From Dyadobacter sp. CY323 (lineage in GTDB: Bacteria > Bacteroidota > Bacteroidia > Cytophagales > Spirosomataceae), in the NCBI RefSeq assembly GCF_021390245.1, contig NZ_JAJUXH010000001.1:1-64000 (forward strand): DNA of 64,000 nucleotides. Direction: 5' to 3'. Both the position numbers and the translations under genes were made by a program. How positions within the stretch are numbered: position 1 is the first letter of the stretch; every line of letters begins with the position of its first letter. The notes under the pieces are model-generated. The model had not been told where the DNA came from. It saw only the letters and a program-made list of their open reading frames with translations, and did not search any database. This document shows, one piece after another, positions 16,633-26,228 of the stretch.

Positions 16633-17196
16633 CTACTTAGAAAAGATACTAATAACCGCGGTTAATATTGCGATTATTAACGCCCAAATAGATATTTGGC
16701 GAGTCTCCCTGAATCTGTTCTCGTCCCTGGTCACGAAACTGGATGTGATGAAGTCTCTAAACTCCTGCGTTATAATTATCTGCTTTTGGAAGTTCTGTAA
16801 AATAAGCTTTTCAATAGTTGGATCGGGGAAAGCATATTTGAACTTTGGTTTTTCACTAACTTTTTGATAGAGTCTTGTGCAAATTTTCTTTGGGCTGAAA
16901 TGTCCAAAGGAAAAGGTGATTATGTATCCCTCCTTTTCAAGAAGGCTTATTAAACTGATTACTGTTATGACTTTTCGGACATACATTGTTACCTGGTCAT
17001 GCCCATACCCGAAATTCTCAAAGGATGTATTGTTGTTATCCAAATTAAACAACAATGCCGAATTCGTGTGGAAGTCACATTCCATTCCAAGTGGTATATC
17101 AGAGAAGTCAAGAAGTTCTCCCACTATCAGATTTTTATTATCAGATGTCAAAAGTTTGTTACAAATTGTTCTTTCAAAAAGTCCCAGTGATCTCAT
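16633..17196 (-). CDS. Leftward cargo protein with C-terminal membrane anchor
   Basis: The 187-aa protein runs against the late operon. It has a soluble N-terminal part (FERTICNKLLTSDNKNLIVG, LISLLEKEGYIITFSFGHFSP) and one C-terminal membrane helix (ISIWALIIAILTAVISIFSK), so it may be tail-anchored. No known family is recognised. AT-rich composition and separate orientation mark it as a moron, expressed from its own promoter in the lysogen. Its flanks duplicate the terS leader. Tail-anchored phage cargo often excludes other phages, but that is only a hypothesis. Confidence 0.6.
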   Translation of the reverse strand: MRSLGLFERTICNKLLTSDNKNLIVGELLDFSDIPLGMECDFHTNSALLFNLDNNNTSFENFGYGHDQVTMYVRKVITVISLISLLEKEGYIITFSFGHFSPKKICTRLYQKVSEKPKFKYAFPDPTIEKLILQNFQKQIIITQEFRDFITSSFVTRDENRFRETRQISIWALIIAILTAVISIFSK

Positions 17197-17274
17197 ACTT
17201 TACTATCCGGTAGTTTTTAAGGTGTCTTTGAGGTCATCCCATGTCTCCAACTTCTGATGAATCTTAATTAAAAA

Positions 17275-17310
17275 GCTGTAAACCAGATTAATGCAATTAA
17301 TCTTACAATA
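17275..17310. repeat. Right fragment of duplicated terS leader
   Basis: The word aagctg-aaacca-atgcaattaatc at 17275-17301 matches 17419-17443, which spans the true terS start codon, apart from a five-base insertion and single changes. It is the 3' half of the broken second leader copy. Confidence 0.6.
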
Positions 17311-17431
17311 AGACTTGTTGCTCCAAGAAGGAGATTCACAATGGTTTATTGTTCCGCAAAGTTATTGATTTTTATGTCCTTCCCTGTTTCCAGATCCCGG
17401 CGCAGCTTGCAAGAAAATAAGCTGCAAACCA

Positions 17432-18103
17432 ATGCAATTAATCGTAAAAGACGACAAGCTGCAAAAATACCGCGATCACATTCAAACCGGCGCTGAACTG
17501 ACCGGCAAAGATAAAGAGCTGTTCGAACGGTACTTTTTTGCTTTTTCCCTACTACTGGACGGCCTATCTGAACGTAAGGTAGTCGAAACCCTGATGTTTT
17601 CGCCCGCGCCGATCGGCAATCTAAGCCAGTCGCATGCTTACAATATTGTGAACGGCTGCCAGCAGATTTTTGGGGCGCTGGATTTCGGCAATGCCAAGAA
17701 AGTCGCCCAGCGGCATATCTACGCCGTCCGACTGGAAGAAATGGCCCACACAATGGAGACAATGGCCAATGATATCATTAAGCGCCACAAAGCGCCGGTT
17801 TTCTATGAAGACGGCGAACCCGCTGGCTATAATATCGATCCAGATATACAGGAACAAGTCGCGACAATGCTGGAAAAATCGGCAAACGTCCGAATGAAGG
17901 CTGCCAAGTTGCAGGGCCTGTTAGAAAAGGACAAGGTCGAAAACCCCAACAAATTCAAAGTGTCGCCAAATATCATTTTTACCGACGATATCGGGGCGCT
18001 GGAAATGTACAGAGAAATCGAAGATTCAAACTACGAAGATGTTACAGGAAACGAAACAGAGGCTGGACAAAGCCCGGATGCGGCAGCTGGCGCAGAAAGC
18101 TAA
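17432..18103 (+). CDS. Probable small terminase subunit
   Basis: The 223-aa protein lies just before the large terminase and overlaps it by 65 bases. Residues ~30-75 may contain a helix-turn-helix (FAFSLLLDGLSERKVVETLM, LSQSHAYNIVNGCQQIF) for pac/cos recognition. Residues ~85-160 are a helical oligomerisation region (RHIYAVRLEEMAHTMETMAN). The acidic tail may contact TerL. No specific family is recognised, so the call rests on position, size and architecture. Its leader is duplicated upstream around a cargo gene. Confidence 0.65.
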   Translation: MQLIVKDDKLQKYRDHIQTGAELTGKDKELFERYFFAFSLLLDGLSERKVVETLMFSPAPIGNLSQSHAYNIVNGCQQIFGALDFGNAKKVAQRHIYAVRLEEMAHTMETMANDIIKRHKAPVFYEDGEPAGYNIDPDIQEQVATMLEKSANVRMKAAKLQGLLEKDKVENPNKFKVSPNIIFTDDIGALEMYREIEDSNYEDVTGNETEAGQSPDAAAGAES

Positions 18104-19580
18104 TATAGTTTTCCTGGCTACAAAACAGCGCCTTTTCCTGCAAAGCACGGCAAAGCGCAAAACCATGTTAGCGGGTCGAGCCTTTGGGAAAACCTTCCTG
18201 ATGCTGACCTGTATCGGCTACATTGCAAAGATGCTACCCAGGGCGAAATTTTACCTGGCGGGGCGTACTTTCAAACAGTTGCTGGACATTGTACTGACCG
18301 ATTCGGCTGATACCTGGGCGTCGATGGGCTGGTATGAATACCATGAGAAAGTGAACCCGTTCGGGAATTACGTCCTATTTAAAGAGCCGCCAGCAGACTG
18401 GCCGAAAGCTTATAAATCCCCGAAATCCTGGGAGCGCTGTATCTGTTTTGATTCGGGATTTTGTTTGCAGCTACTCAGTTTTGAGAAGCCCGATTCTAAT
18501 AGGGGGGGCAATTATGACGGGGGGTTCGTAGATGAATCGGCCCTGTTTAAATCGGAATGGGTTACCAAAATATTAATGGCGATGCTTTACCGGGCCAATA
18601 CCTGGCGCTTTAAAGATTCGCACCTGCATAATTCCTTTTATGATTTCACATCAAACCCCTGGACGCAGGCGGGGCAGTGGGTATTCAATACCGAAGAATT
18701 AATGCGGCAGGATCCTGCAAAGTATCTGTTCATGGAAGGCACGGCGCACGATAACCCGACGTTACACCCGGACTTTATTAAGAACATGGAGGACACGACA
18801 GAGCCGCTGGTTTTCCAGATTGAGGTTCTGAACAAACGCCTTGCCAAACTTCCAAATAGTTACTACCCATCATTTGAGGCGGAGAAACATTGTACCAGCA
18901 ATACGTTCACCTATGACCAAAACGCCGACGGCATTTGGTTGCCCATCTTTGTGGACTATGACCCGAACCGGCCGCTGGAAGTTAGCATGGACTTTAATAA
19001 TTATATATGCAGCTCTATCGTGTGTCAGGAAGTGCCCGGCAAATTGAAGGTGATCAACACGGTTTATGTGAAGCAGTCCCGCGAAAAGAAAACCCTAGCC
19101 GAGTCGCTGGCCATTGCCCTGGATGAAGCCTATTCAGAGCAGATTAAAAAGGATATGATCGTATATGGTGACGCGTCAGCGAGTAGTAAAAGCGCGGGAT
19201 CTAAGACCACATTCTTTTCGCAGGTAGTGGCAGAGCTGCGGACGCGGGGGTGGAAAGTTACACTGCGTGTATTGAAGACCAACCCGGAACACCGCGACCG
19301 CTTCGCCCTGATCGATAGGATACTGGCCGAAGGTAGCACGCAGCTGCCGCGCGTAAGGATCAATCAGAACACCTGCAAAGCGTTGATGATATCGATCCAG
19401 AATTCTCCAGTAACGTCTGACATGAAGAAAGACAAGTCAAGTGAAGGAACATCGATACAGCAAGAGTATGCAACTCACCTCAGTGATTGCTTCGACTACA
19501 TTTTGTATTACAAGTATTCGAGTTCGACCTCGAAAGGCAAGTCAACAGGAACCAAGATGCGATTTCTGGGAAGCCGATAG
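18039..19580 (+). CDS. Terminase large subunit
   Basis: This ATPase-nuclease motor cuts and packages phage DNA. Walker A GRAFGKT (46-52) has the R/A-rich terminase form, and Walker B GGFVDES (~160) carries the acidic catalytic pair. The C-terminal RNase H-like nuclease has VSMDFNN (~317) and MIVYGDASAS (~373) as Asp metal ligands. Length (513 aa) is normal. The start at 18039 keeps a coding-looking N-terminus; an ATG at 18078 is an alternative. Overlap with terS suggests coupling. The gene anchors the prophage as a tailed dsDNA phage. Confidence 0.92.
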   Translation: MLQETKQRLDKARMRQLAQKANIVFLATKQRLFLQSTAKRKTMLAGRAFGKTFLMLTCIGYIAKMLPRAKFYLAGRTFKQLLDIVLTDSADTWASMGWYEYHEKVNPFGNYVLFKEPPADWPKAYKSPKSWERCICFDSGFCLQLLSFEKPDSNRGGNYDGGFVDESALFKSEWVTKILMAMLYRANTWRFKDSHLHNSFYDFTSNPWTQAGQWVFNTEELMRQDPAKYLFMEGTAHDNPTLHPDFIKNMEDTTEPLVFQIEVLNKRLAKLPNSYYPSFEAEKHCTSNTFTYDQNADGIWLPIFVDYDPNRPLEVSMDFNNYICSSIVCQEVPGKLKVINTVYVKQSREKKTLAESLAIALDEAYSEQIKKDMIVYGDASASSKSAGSKTTFFSQVVAELRTRGWKVTLRVLKTNPEHRDRFALIDRILAEGSTQLPRVRINQNTCKALMISIQNSPVTSDMKKDKSSEGTSIQQEYATHLSDCFDYILYYKYSSSTSKGKSTGTKMRFLGSR

Positions 19581-19641
19581 GCCGGAAGCCGTCGGAGTCC
19601 GGCCGACCATGCCGCGACCTTTCAGATATCCCATTTTTTTG

Positions 19642-19690
19642 GTAGCGGTAATTACCGCAAATGGAAAGGGTGGCGCCTACCCTGGGAGAG
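19642..19690. other. Two adjacent hairpins between terL and the next gene
   Basis: The 243-base gap after terL has no good frame. It contains gcggtaattaccgc (a perfect 14-base palindrome) and then an imperfect palindrome agggtggcgcctaccct. They could be RNA hairpins or protein-binding sites, for example a packaging site, but nothing decides this. Confidence 0.35.
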
Positions 19691-19823
19691 AAGTGGAAAA
19701 AATAAGCCTTAATCAGGCTGATTTTTGGATTATGTGCCTGACGTTCAGATTAAAGCGATTTTGGAAAATTGGAAGCGTTTTTCTGTCTTTTTGCCCAGCA
19801 TTTCAGCCCGATACTTTTGAACT

Positions 19824-20135
19824 ATGGAACAGATCAGTATTGACACTTTTTGGAAGCTATTGCACGACCCATCGAACCGGGGCTTTGATATCAAATATCG
19901 CAAAGCTTCCGACGGCACATTCGGGATGAAACGAAACCTGGGCAAATCTGGGAAGCGCTTCGAGGGAAAGGGCACAAAAGGGAAGCTGCGCTATGATGTG
20001 ATTGAAAAAGGAGTGGTGCTACTGGAAGATATCGACGGACTGGGCCGACCGTTTGCGCTAAGAAATCGCCTATTAATGGCCGTCAGGCTGCCACGGACTG
20101 AAACATGGTATAAAATCGTACACAAAAACTACTAA
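19824..20135 (+). CDS. Hypothetical late protein, 103 aa
   Basis: MEQISIDTFWKLLHDPSNRG opens a basic alpha/beta protein of unknown family (FGMKRNLGKSGKRFEGKGTK, then YDVIEKGVVLLEDIDG). It sits between terL and the portal-like gene with only one base before the latter, so it is a late gene. The many Lys and Arg suggest nucleic-acid contact. A head-tail or packaging accessory is possible. Confidence 0.5.
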   Translation: MEQISIDTFWKLLHDPSNRGFDIKYRKASDGTFGMKRNLGKSGKRFEGKGTKGKLRYDVIEKGVVLLEDIDGLGRPFALRNRLLMAVRLPRTETWYKIVHKNY

Positions 20136-20136
20136 G

Positions 20137-21441
20137 ATGATAAAGAAAATTGATAAGAATTTATATCACCTGGCAAGACACAACGCTGTCGCGACATTTA
20201 CGCCAACAATCGACGTTGTGACAACCGGCGTTAATCAGTCCAACGAAGGCAGTACGGGCGGTGTAGAGTGGGTGAAATGGGGCAAGACAGACAATCAAGC
20301 GGTTGAAATGTTGCGCATGTGCTGGGAATCGCCATCTAAACCCAGACTGATGGACACGGCAAAGGAATTTATCCTGGGCGCCGGGGCGAAATTAATGTCG
20401 GTGGATATCGACCCGGAAGGGAAAGAAGTCCGAAAGCTGGTAAAGGATCCGGGCCTGCGCCAATGGTTTCGCCGGGAAGAAATATACTCCAGATATTTGG
20501 AGCTGGCAGCGCTCAGTCTAACATTCGCTGAAATCGCTTTTGTGCGTTTTTCTATCCAGGATAATGGCCTGGTTTCCCTGGAAACGATCCAGCCCAATAA
20601 GGTCAGGTTTGCAAAATCCACTAACGGGAAAAACGAACGCGTGGTAATAAACCCATATTTTGGAACTGGTAAGCCGATCCGAAAAGAAGACACCGTGTCT
20701 GTTCCCATTTTCGACAAAAAGAACCCGGAGCGCTGGCCGGAATCCGTGGTGGTGCTCAGAAAAGCCCAGATCGGCGCAGATTTCTACACGCAGGGCCTTT
20801 GGTGGGGGACTAAAACCTGGACAATGGTCGATAATATGACCCCAGAATATCACCTTTCAGGGCTTACAAACGGCTATAATGTTAAGCTCTTGATTGAGAT
20901 CGACGAAAGCTATTTTGTCCAGGAAGGAGAAGATACCAACGACGAACCAACGATGGAGAAGATCGAGGCCAGGAAAGAAGAATTTATGGGCCGAATGGAC
21001 GATTATTTGTCTGGCGTCAAAAATACGGATAAGGCTTTGGTTTTGATTGGTGATATCATGGGCGATGCTGGAAAAGGAGACAAAAAGCTGATCCGAATTA
21101 CGCCGATCGAAAATAAAATGACTGACGACGCCTATATGGCCCTGATTGAGCAGGCAGGCGTCAAACAAGCCCAGGGACATGGCATTTTGCCCAGCCTGGC
21201 CGGAATATCGGAAGGTAACAAGCTGGGCGGTTCTGGGTCTGAATTAATGCATTCGGTCATGTACCACGTGCGGTTTTTAACGCCATCGTATCGCAGGCTT
21301 TTAAAAGGAGTGCTGGACGATGCCCTGGAAGTTATGGGCTACGACCTAGACGAAATGGAGTACCATTTCACCGATATAGAAATGACTACACTTGACCAAA
21401 ATCCCACTGGCCAGCAGGCCGCAACCTCAAACATCCAATGA
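20137..21441 (+). CDS. Portal-like protein
   Basis: The 434-aa protein has the size and place of a portal, the ring through which DNA enters the head. Features fit: an alpha/beta wing start, a middle VEMLRMCWESPSKPRLMDTA segment, and GHGILPSLAGISEGNKLGGS followed by MHSVMYHVRFLTPSYRRLL. The latter is the C-terminal helix part typical of DUF935/DUF1073-type portals, where a G-x-P-x-L-x-G loop precedes the long helix. Similarity is not strong enough to name the family. It is soluble and without signal. The next gene overlaps by four bases. Confidence 0.65.
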   Translation: MIKKIDKNLYHLARHNAVATFTPTIDVVTTGVNQSNEGSTGGVEWVKWGKTDNQAVEMLRMCWESPSKPRLMDTAKEFILGAGAKLMSVDIDPEGKEVRKLVKDPGLRQWFRREEIYSRYLELAALSLTFAEIAFVRFSIQDNGLVSLETIQPNKVRFAKSTNGKNERVVINPYFGTGKPIRKEDTVSVPIFDKKNPERWPESVVVLRKAQIGADFYTQGLWWGTKTWTMVDNMTPEYHLSGLTNGYNVKLLIEIDESYFVQEGEDTNDEPTMEKIEARKEEFMGRMDDYLSGVKNTDKALVLIGDIMGDAGKGDKKLIRITPIENKMTDDAYMALIEQAGVKQAQGHGILPSLAGISEGNKLGGSGSELMHSVMYHVRFLTPSYRRLLKGVLDDALEVMGYDLDEMEYHFTDIEMTTLDQNPTGQQAATSNIQ

Positions 21442-21638
21442 AAAAACAACTTTTCAGGATCCTTATCAGCTTTATCGATTTTGCGATCCTCTATTTTATG
21501 ACCCTGGTAAAACTGCTAGTATTTCTGATTTTAAGCCCGTATTGCCTCATTATGTCCGTCAGGCGGGCCATTTTAACCAGATCCCTGGCGGGCGGCTGGC
21601 AGCTTTTAAGATGGTATTTTAACGATTACTGGAACTGA
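21438..21638 (+). CDS. Small membrane protein, 66 aa
   Basis: The sequence is MKKQLFRILISFIDFAILYF and then MTLVKLLVFLILSPYCLIMS: one long or two short membrane helices and a basic, aromatic tail. It overlaps the portal-like gene by ATGA. A membrane peptide within a head block is odd and could be a superinfection or injection factor. No family is recognised. Confidence 0.45.
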   Translation: MKKQLFRILISFIDFAILYFMTLVKLLVFLILSPYCLIMSVRRAILTRSLAGGWQLLRWYFNDYWN

Positions 21639-21640
21639 TC

Positions 21641-22126
21641 ATGGCAATTATCTTATTAAGTTCTGACATAATGAGCCTTGAAAGCTACTTCGCCGACCTG
21701 GTCGCGCAGGATCCTGAAATTAATTCGATCGTTTTGGAGACTTCAAACAATCCATTTGAAATGGAGCGGTTCGACTCTGAAAGTAAAGCCGACGGATTCA
21801 GTTATCCGGCTATGGCAATGCTGATGCCGATTATCACCGGCGACGATAATGGTATGCACGATTTCGAAGCAAAGCAGGAAGTCGCTTTTTCGATTTTGTA
21901 CCCGACAGATAACAGCCACGCCGACAAGCTTCCGAAATACAAGCTGGCCCAGCTGGCCGCCTGGCGTTTTATCCGGTACCTGCGCCGGGATGCAAAAGCT
22001 GGCCGCTTTCGCTTCGATAAAATGTCTTACAAAATGGCCCCGTTTGAATACGGTTCAGATAATTCGGTGGGCGTTTACGTGGTGCTGACCCTGATCACCA
22101 ATACAAACGCGCTGATAGGAGTATGA
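21641..22126 (+). CDS. Hypothetical late protein, 161 aa, tail/neck type
   Basis: A mixed alpha/beta protein without signal (LESYFADLVAQDPEINSIVL, then EAKQEVAFSILYPTDNS). The size and strand pattern resemble head-tail connector or tail-terminator proteins, but no motif is decisive. Translation is coupled to the next gene by a four-base overlap, and both lie in the block leading to the tape measure. Confidence 0.45.
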   Translation: MAIILLSSDIMSLESYFADLVAQDPEINSIVLETSNNPFEMERFDSESKADGFSYPAMAMLMPIITGDDNGMHDFEAKQEVAFSILYPTDNSHADKLPKYKLAQLAAWRFIRYLRRDAKAGRFRFDKMSYKMAPFEYGSDNSVGVYVVLTLITNTNALIGV

Positions 22127-22704
22127 GCGAGGTAGTAACCTGGTCGCCCGATATTGATTATGACACGATTTGGTTTGTGGTTCAACAGATCACAAACCAA
22201 ATTTCGGGCCGTGGCATTCAGCAGCTGGAAGATAAGCTGGAAGAAGAAGGGCTGGTAATGACGGGCGCCCTAAAAAGTTCGCTTTTCCGGGAAGTTCGCC
22301 AAAATAATCAATCCTGGATGACTGAACTGGCTATGCAATTTGAAGCGTATGGCCGATTCAAGGACATTAAGGAAATGACTTATTCCCAGCAAATGCCAGT
22401 CCGGGAAGGCTTGCTGCAATGGGTGGAAGACGTCATGGAAGGTAAAAGGGGGAAAACGCCTTTTAATTTTATTTCTGGCCGCAAAAACGGCAGCTTTCCC
22501 GTCGATAAAGAGCAGGCAACCCGCCAGCTTGCCTGGGCCATTGCCAGATCCAGGTTATACCAGCCGATCGTCACGCGTAAGGGCCGGGGCTGGTATATTA
22601 AAAACTACATGCGCGAGATCTACGGCGAAATCGAAGTGAATATCCAGGCGGCCGCAGCACAAGCGGTAATGAATACGGTCACAAAAGCGCTAAAAAATCG
22701 CTAA
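22123..22704 (+). CDS. Hypothetical late protein, 193 aa, head-tail joining type
   Basis: An alpha/beta protein (QQLEDKLEEEGLVMTGALKS, ARSRLYQPIVTRKGRGWYIK) with a helical C-terminus. The TGALKSSLFREVR stretch and the following RKGR loop recall HK97 gp10-type neck proteins, which share a T-G-x-L-x-x-S start. This is a faint likeness. It overlaps the upstream gene by ATGA and precedes the large tail genes. Confidence 0.45.
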   Translation: MSEVVTWSPDIDYDTIWFVVQQITNQISGRGIQQLEDKLEEEGLVMTGALKSSLFREVRQNNQSWMTELAMQFEAYGRFKDIKEMTYSQQMPVREGLLQWVEDVMEGKRGKTPFNFISGRKNGSFPVDKEQATRQLAWAIARSRLYQPIVTRKGRGWYIKNYMREIYGEIEVNIQAAAAQAVMNTVTKALKNR

Positions 22705-22765
22705 CAAATAATATTCGGTTTTCGAGCCCGGCAGCAGCTGTTAAATCAAAATTATATTTCAAATT

Positions 22766-24775
22766 ATGGACATTGACTTAATTAAAGAGGGGCTAGCCTG
22801 GTCAGACGTGGATCTGGTTAGGAACGAATTGCAGCACATTGTCCCGGCCCTGGATCCTGAACTTTATCCTGATCGGGCTGGCATGCGCTATTACCTGGAT
22901 CTGAGCCTGCCAGAATTCCCACTTTCTGCGGTTTTTGAAACAATGATCACCCTGGAAGGAAGGGAAAAGCCGCCATTGATCAGCGCCGGAACCCAGGTAT
23001 ACGAAGGCTGTGCTTTCCGCCTGGAAGAAATCCTGGCTGGCCAGCTTAGTATCACACTACCAGCGAAGGATCTGGACAAAATGACCGCCGTCGCCAGCCT
23101 AACCACGCCGTATGTGATCCGGGAAAAAATAGAACCTGGTTTGTGGGATAAGTCCCAGCCGATCCGGTACGCAATGCGGGCGGGAATCGCTTTTCGTGAT
23201 TTTGCGGGCTATCAACATGCTTTCTTTTCCAGGTACCAGGCTGAGAAAAAACAATTCTTAACCTGGCAGCCAAATAATAAGCAGGTTAGCACGGCACAGA
23301 AAGAATTCCTTTACTTTTTGCTGAATATGTCACCATTCCCCGACCGGATCCGGTTAAGGATGCGCGTAACGAAATATGACGGCAGTCAGCAGGTTTTGAC
23401 AATCTCAGAAACAGAAGGCTTTCGCCCGTTTCAGGTAATATGTTGCCCGGTGGGCGTATCTGCATTGGATTTGGGCGCATACGTTAGCCGGTACGAAATA
23501 TGGCTTTCAGATGGTGCAAATGAACGCTTTTCGGAGGTCAGGACATTTGTAATTGACCGCCAGGCGCGTGTTTTTGAACGCTTTTTGGTTTTTTCCAATT
23601 CGCTGGGCGGCTTCGACACGTTGCGTTTGCTGGGGCAGGCGTCCCACGAAACGGACGTTGTGAAAACAATTTCCAGGAAAGAGCGCCCGGCAGGTAAAGG
23701 TCTGGACTTTTCAGAACTGGAAGTGATAGGAGTATCAGAAAATTCGGGGATACAAGTTTCGACGGGATTTTTCGAGCGGGACGCGGTCACTTACAGCGAT
23801 TATTTGCGTGAATTAATGCTGGCGGAAGTGATCCTGATGGACACAGAACACGGCTTCGAGTCGCTCAATTTGGTGACTACAAACCTTGAATACGCAAAAG
23901 ATCGCCCTGGTTTAATTGAACGCACTTTTGAGCTGGAAAGAACATATTCTGATAAAAATTACAGTCGTATGGATGCAGCCGATCCGATCCCGGCGCGTCC
24001 GGTGAAATGGGTAGGCGTTTCTGCAAAAGCGGTGCTGAATGCATTCGGAAAAAGGACTGGAAAGCTTGCCTGGGAACGGCTTCAAAAAGTTTACCAGGAT
24101 GATGATAGTAAAGTAATCCCTTATGCTGTTAAACCCAATATTCCGGGCGACCCTGACTACATTCCGGCAATGAACGAAGCTTCGATCGTGCCAGGCAGTA
24201 CCCCTTACCCAAGCGTTTTAATATCCCGCCCGATCGATTATAAGAAAAACAATTGCGGGGCAAATCTTTTAGGAACAGCGCCGACGGTTGTAATAGCAGC
24301 CGGAACGTACGGCGGTGAGCTTCCGGGGGACGGCGATAGTTTGGCGGAAAGTAAATTCGAGACATTCAATAATCAGGCTTACGCGAACGAAAACGGGGCC
24401 TGCGAGGTGAACAATGTCCCGGTGCATTTCGCCTTGTTCCATAAAATCCCGATGGATGGCGGAACCCTGAAAGTAGTCGGGTCAACCAAATACGGCCCAG
24501 TCGTTGATTTGCGGGTAAACGGGTCAATATTGATATCTAACACGATCGGGCAGCCTATCCCAGCTATTCGAACGTCGGATGCGACCACAGCCACGGGGAT
24601 AAAAAACTTGCTTTTCCAGGTTTCTTTTGTCCAGAACCCGTTCAGTCCCTGCAAGCTTAAAATAGTTGGCAAAAATCGGGAAATTACCGTGACGGGGCCG
24701 GGTTTTTACGTTGCCGAAAACATCCAGGTAAATAGCAGCGATGAGCCGCTGACCATCGAAATCAATCCGCTTTAA
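22766..24775 (+). CDS. Large tail protein with DUF5977-like segment
   Basis: The first ~450 residues of this 669-aa protein are unrecognised beta-rich sequence (YYLDLSLPEFPLSAVFETMI) fitting a baseplate or distal-tail subunit. Around residues 490-560 it reads KNNCGANLLGTAPTVVIAAG and NNQAYANENGACEV, the Cys-framed DUF5977 pattern known from large Bacteroidota surface and phage proteins. The end is beta-rich (GPVVDLRVNGSILIS). The single DUF5977 copy may be a receptor-binding or spacing module. It is two bases from the next tail gene. Confidence 0.55.
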   Translation: MDIDLIKEGLAWSDVDLVRNELQHIVPALDPELYPDRAGMRYYLDLSLPEFPLSAVFETMITLEGREKPPLISAGTQVYEGCAFRLEEILAGQLSITLPAKDLDKMTAVASLTTPYVIREKIEPGLWDKSQPIRYAMRAGIAFRDFAGYQHAFFSRYQAEKKQFLTWQPNNKQVSTAQKEFLYFLLNMSPFPDRIRLRMRVTKYDGSQQVLTISETEGFRPFQVICCPVGVSALDLGAYVSRYEIWLSDGANERFSEVRTFVIDRQARVFERFLVFSNSLGGFDTLRLLGQASHETDVVKTISRKERPAGKGLDFSELEVIGVSENSGIQVSTGFFERDAVTYSDYLRELMLAEVILMDTEHGFESLNLVTTNLEYAKDRPGLIERTFELERTYSDKNYSRMDAADPIPARPVKWVGVSAKAVLNAFGKRTGKLAWERLQKVYQDDDSKVIPYAVKPNIPGDPDYIPAMNEASIVPGSTPYPSVLISRPIDYKKNNCGANLLGTAPTVVIAAGTYGGELPGDGDSLAESKFETFNNQAYANENGACEVNNVPVHFALFHKIPMDGGTLKVVGSTKYGPVVDLRVNGSILISNTIGQPIPAIRTSDATTATGIKNLLFQVSFVQNPFSPCKLKIVGKNREITVTGPGFYVAENIQVNSSDEPLTIEINPL

Positions 24776-24777
24776 TT

Positions 24778-26202
24778 ATGTATACTGATATTAGAATAGA
24801 TGGTGAAAGCCTGGATCTGGGGCCGGTTTTGAAAGTGCCGCTGGATCTTATAAACCCTCATTTGAGCTACGAAACGATTCCTAATTCAGTGGCGAATGTT
24901 CCCAGTATCCCATTTTCTGCAAAAAATCAGCGGATCTTTGAATATTGCGAGATGCCGCAGGCGGGAAACGATTTGTATAGCTACGACTGCGAAATGTTTT
25001 ACAATGGCGCCCTAATTTATCGGGGTAAAGCCTACGTGAAAGTTTCAAATCCGATATCTGGCTATCAGCTTTCAGCCGGTGACGATCTGGGCCGGTTTTT
25101 CGGGCTTTACGGCGGAATTCCTTTAACAGAACTAAACCTGGGCACGGTTGAAATCCCGGAAGTGCTCACCCCAACCATTGAGGTAGGGGAAGCATTGGCA
25201 GTTTGTTTTCCTACGATTGTAAACCCTGATTATTACGGGACCAATGGCGCACTGATCAGCTACACGGGTTTTGTGAACGAATGCGACGAAGAAGTTTACA
25301 CGACGACCGGCCCGAAGGTCCCGCAGTTGTTTGTCGGGTTTCTTTTAGGTCGCATAGCCGAGCTTACCGGCGTCACGGTTTCGGGCGATTTTCTGACGCA
25401 TCCAACATGGAGCAAATTAGTTATTACCAACTGGCGGTCGCTGGATCTGGATCCGGTTATCACTGTAAACCGGCATGTTCCGGCCTGGACTATTGCCACA
25501 CTATTGATTGAGCTGCGCAAGATCCCGAACTTACGGCTGCGGTTTGACACGATCAATAAATCGCTTACGATCGATTTCTGGGAACCCCTGATCGACCAGG
25601 TGCCGCGCAAGGATTGGACACTAAGAGCCACGCCAGGGCACGAGAAAATCCCAGAATTTAATCGGCGGTTGCAGCTTGCTTTTGATCTGGACGGCGGGGA
25701 TAGCCTAGTGAAGGACAAACCGGAAGATCTGGCCGACTATTTTACGCCAGTAACCGGCAGCCTGGGCGGCGATGCGGTCGGGCTGGTTAAAGTGCCCATG
25801 AAACTTTCCACGTTCCTGATCGACGACGAAACCGGGCTGCCGATCGCCAGGCAAACTGGCGTTACCATGGAATTTAATCAGTTGAATGTCAATACAATGC
25901 CCCGCCTGCTTTTTTGGCATGGCCTTATTGATGGGGTACCGGCTGCCTTTCCGAACTTAGACGGGATAAGCTTATACATGAATGGCCCGCATGGTATAGC
26001 GGCGACCAGTTGGGCCAGAACTGAGCAGATGCGGCGTGAAATGTTCTATTTGAAAAAGAAATTTTCGCTCAACGAACTGGATTTGGCCCAGCTGGATTTT
26101 AGCGAACCGATCCATTACAACGGGCTAAATTATTTAGTCGCCCATATAGCTGGCGAACTTCCTATAACTGCGCCATTTGTTTGTCTTTTAGTAAAAATTT
26201 AG
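24778..26202 (+). CDS. Tail protein, baseplate/distal type
   Basis: A 474-aa beta-rich protein. The order MYTDIRIDGESLDLGPVLKV, YDCEMFYNGALIYRGKAYVK and PRLLFWHGLIDGVPAAFPNL resembles the insertion-ring/baseplate proteins found next to tape measures in Bacteroidota phages, though not closely enough to name. No signal peptide or transmembrane helix is seen. It is packed two bases behind the previous gene and is followed by a leftward cargo gene that interrupts the block before the tape measure. Confidence 0.5.
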   Translation: MYTDIRIDGESLDLGPVLKVPLDLINPHLSYETIPNSVANVPSIPFSAKNQRIFEYCEMPQAGNDLYSYDCEMFYNGALIYRGKAYVKVSNPISGYQLSAGDDLGRFFGLYGGIPLTELNLGTVEIPEVLTPTIEVGEALAVCFPTIVNPDYYGTNGALISYTGFVNECDEEVYTTTGPKVPQLFVGFLLGRIAELTGVTVSGDFLTHPTWSKLVITNWRSLDLDPVITVNRHVPAWTIATLLIELRKIPNLRLRFDTINKSLTIDFWEPLIDQVPRKDWTLRATPGHEKIPEFNRRLQLAFDLDGGDSLVKDKPEDLADYFTPVTGSLGGDAVGLVKVPMKLSTFLIDDETGLPIARQTGVTMEFNQLNVNTMPRLLFWHGLIDGVPAAFPNLDGISLYMNGPHGIAATSWARTEQMRREMFYLKKKFSLNELDLAQLDFSEPIHYNGLNYLVAHIAGELPITAPFVCLLVKI

Positions 26203-26228
26203 CGCGAAAATTAAACTATAAGTATTAA

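Noticed and set aside
19441..19929. 162-residue frame across terL end
   Set aside because: Overlaps terL and the next gene in another frame and has no coherent protein pattern.
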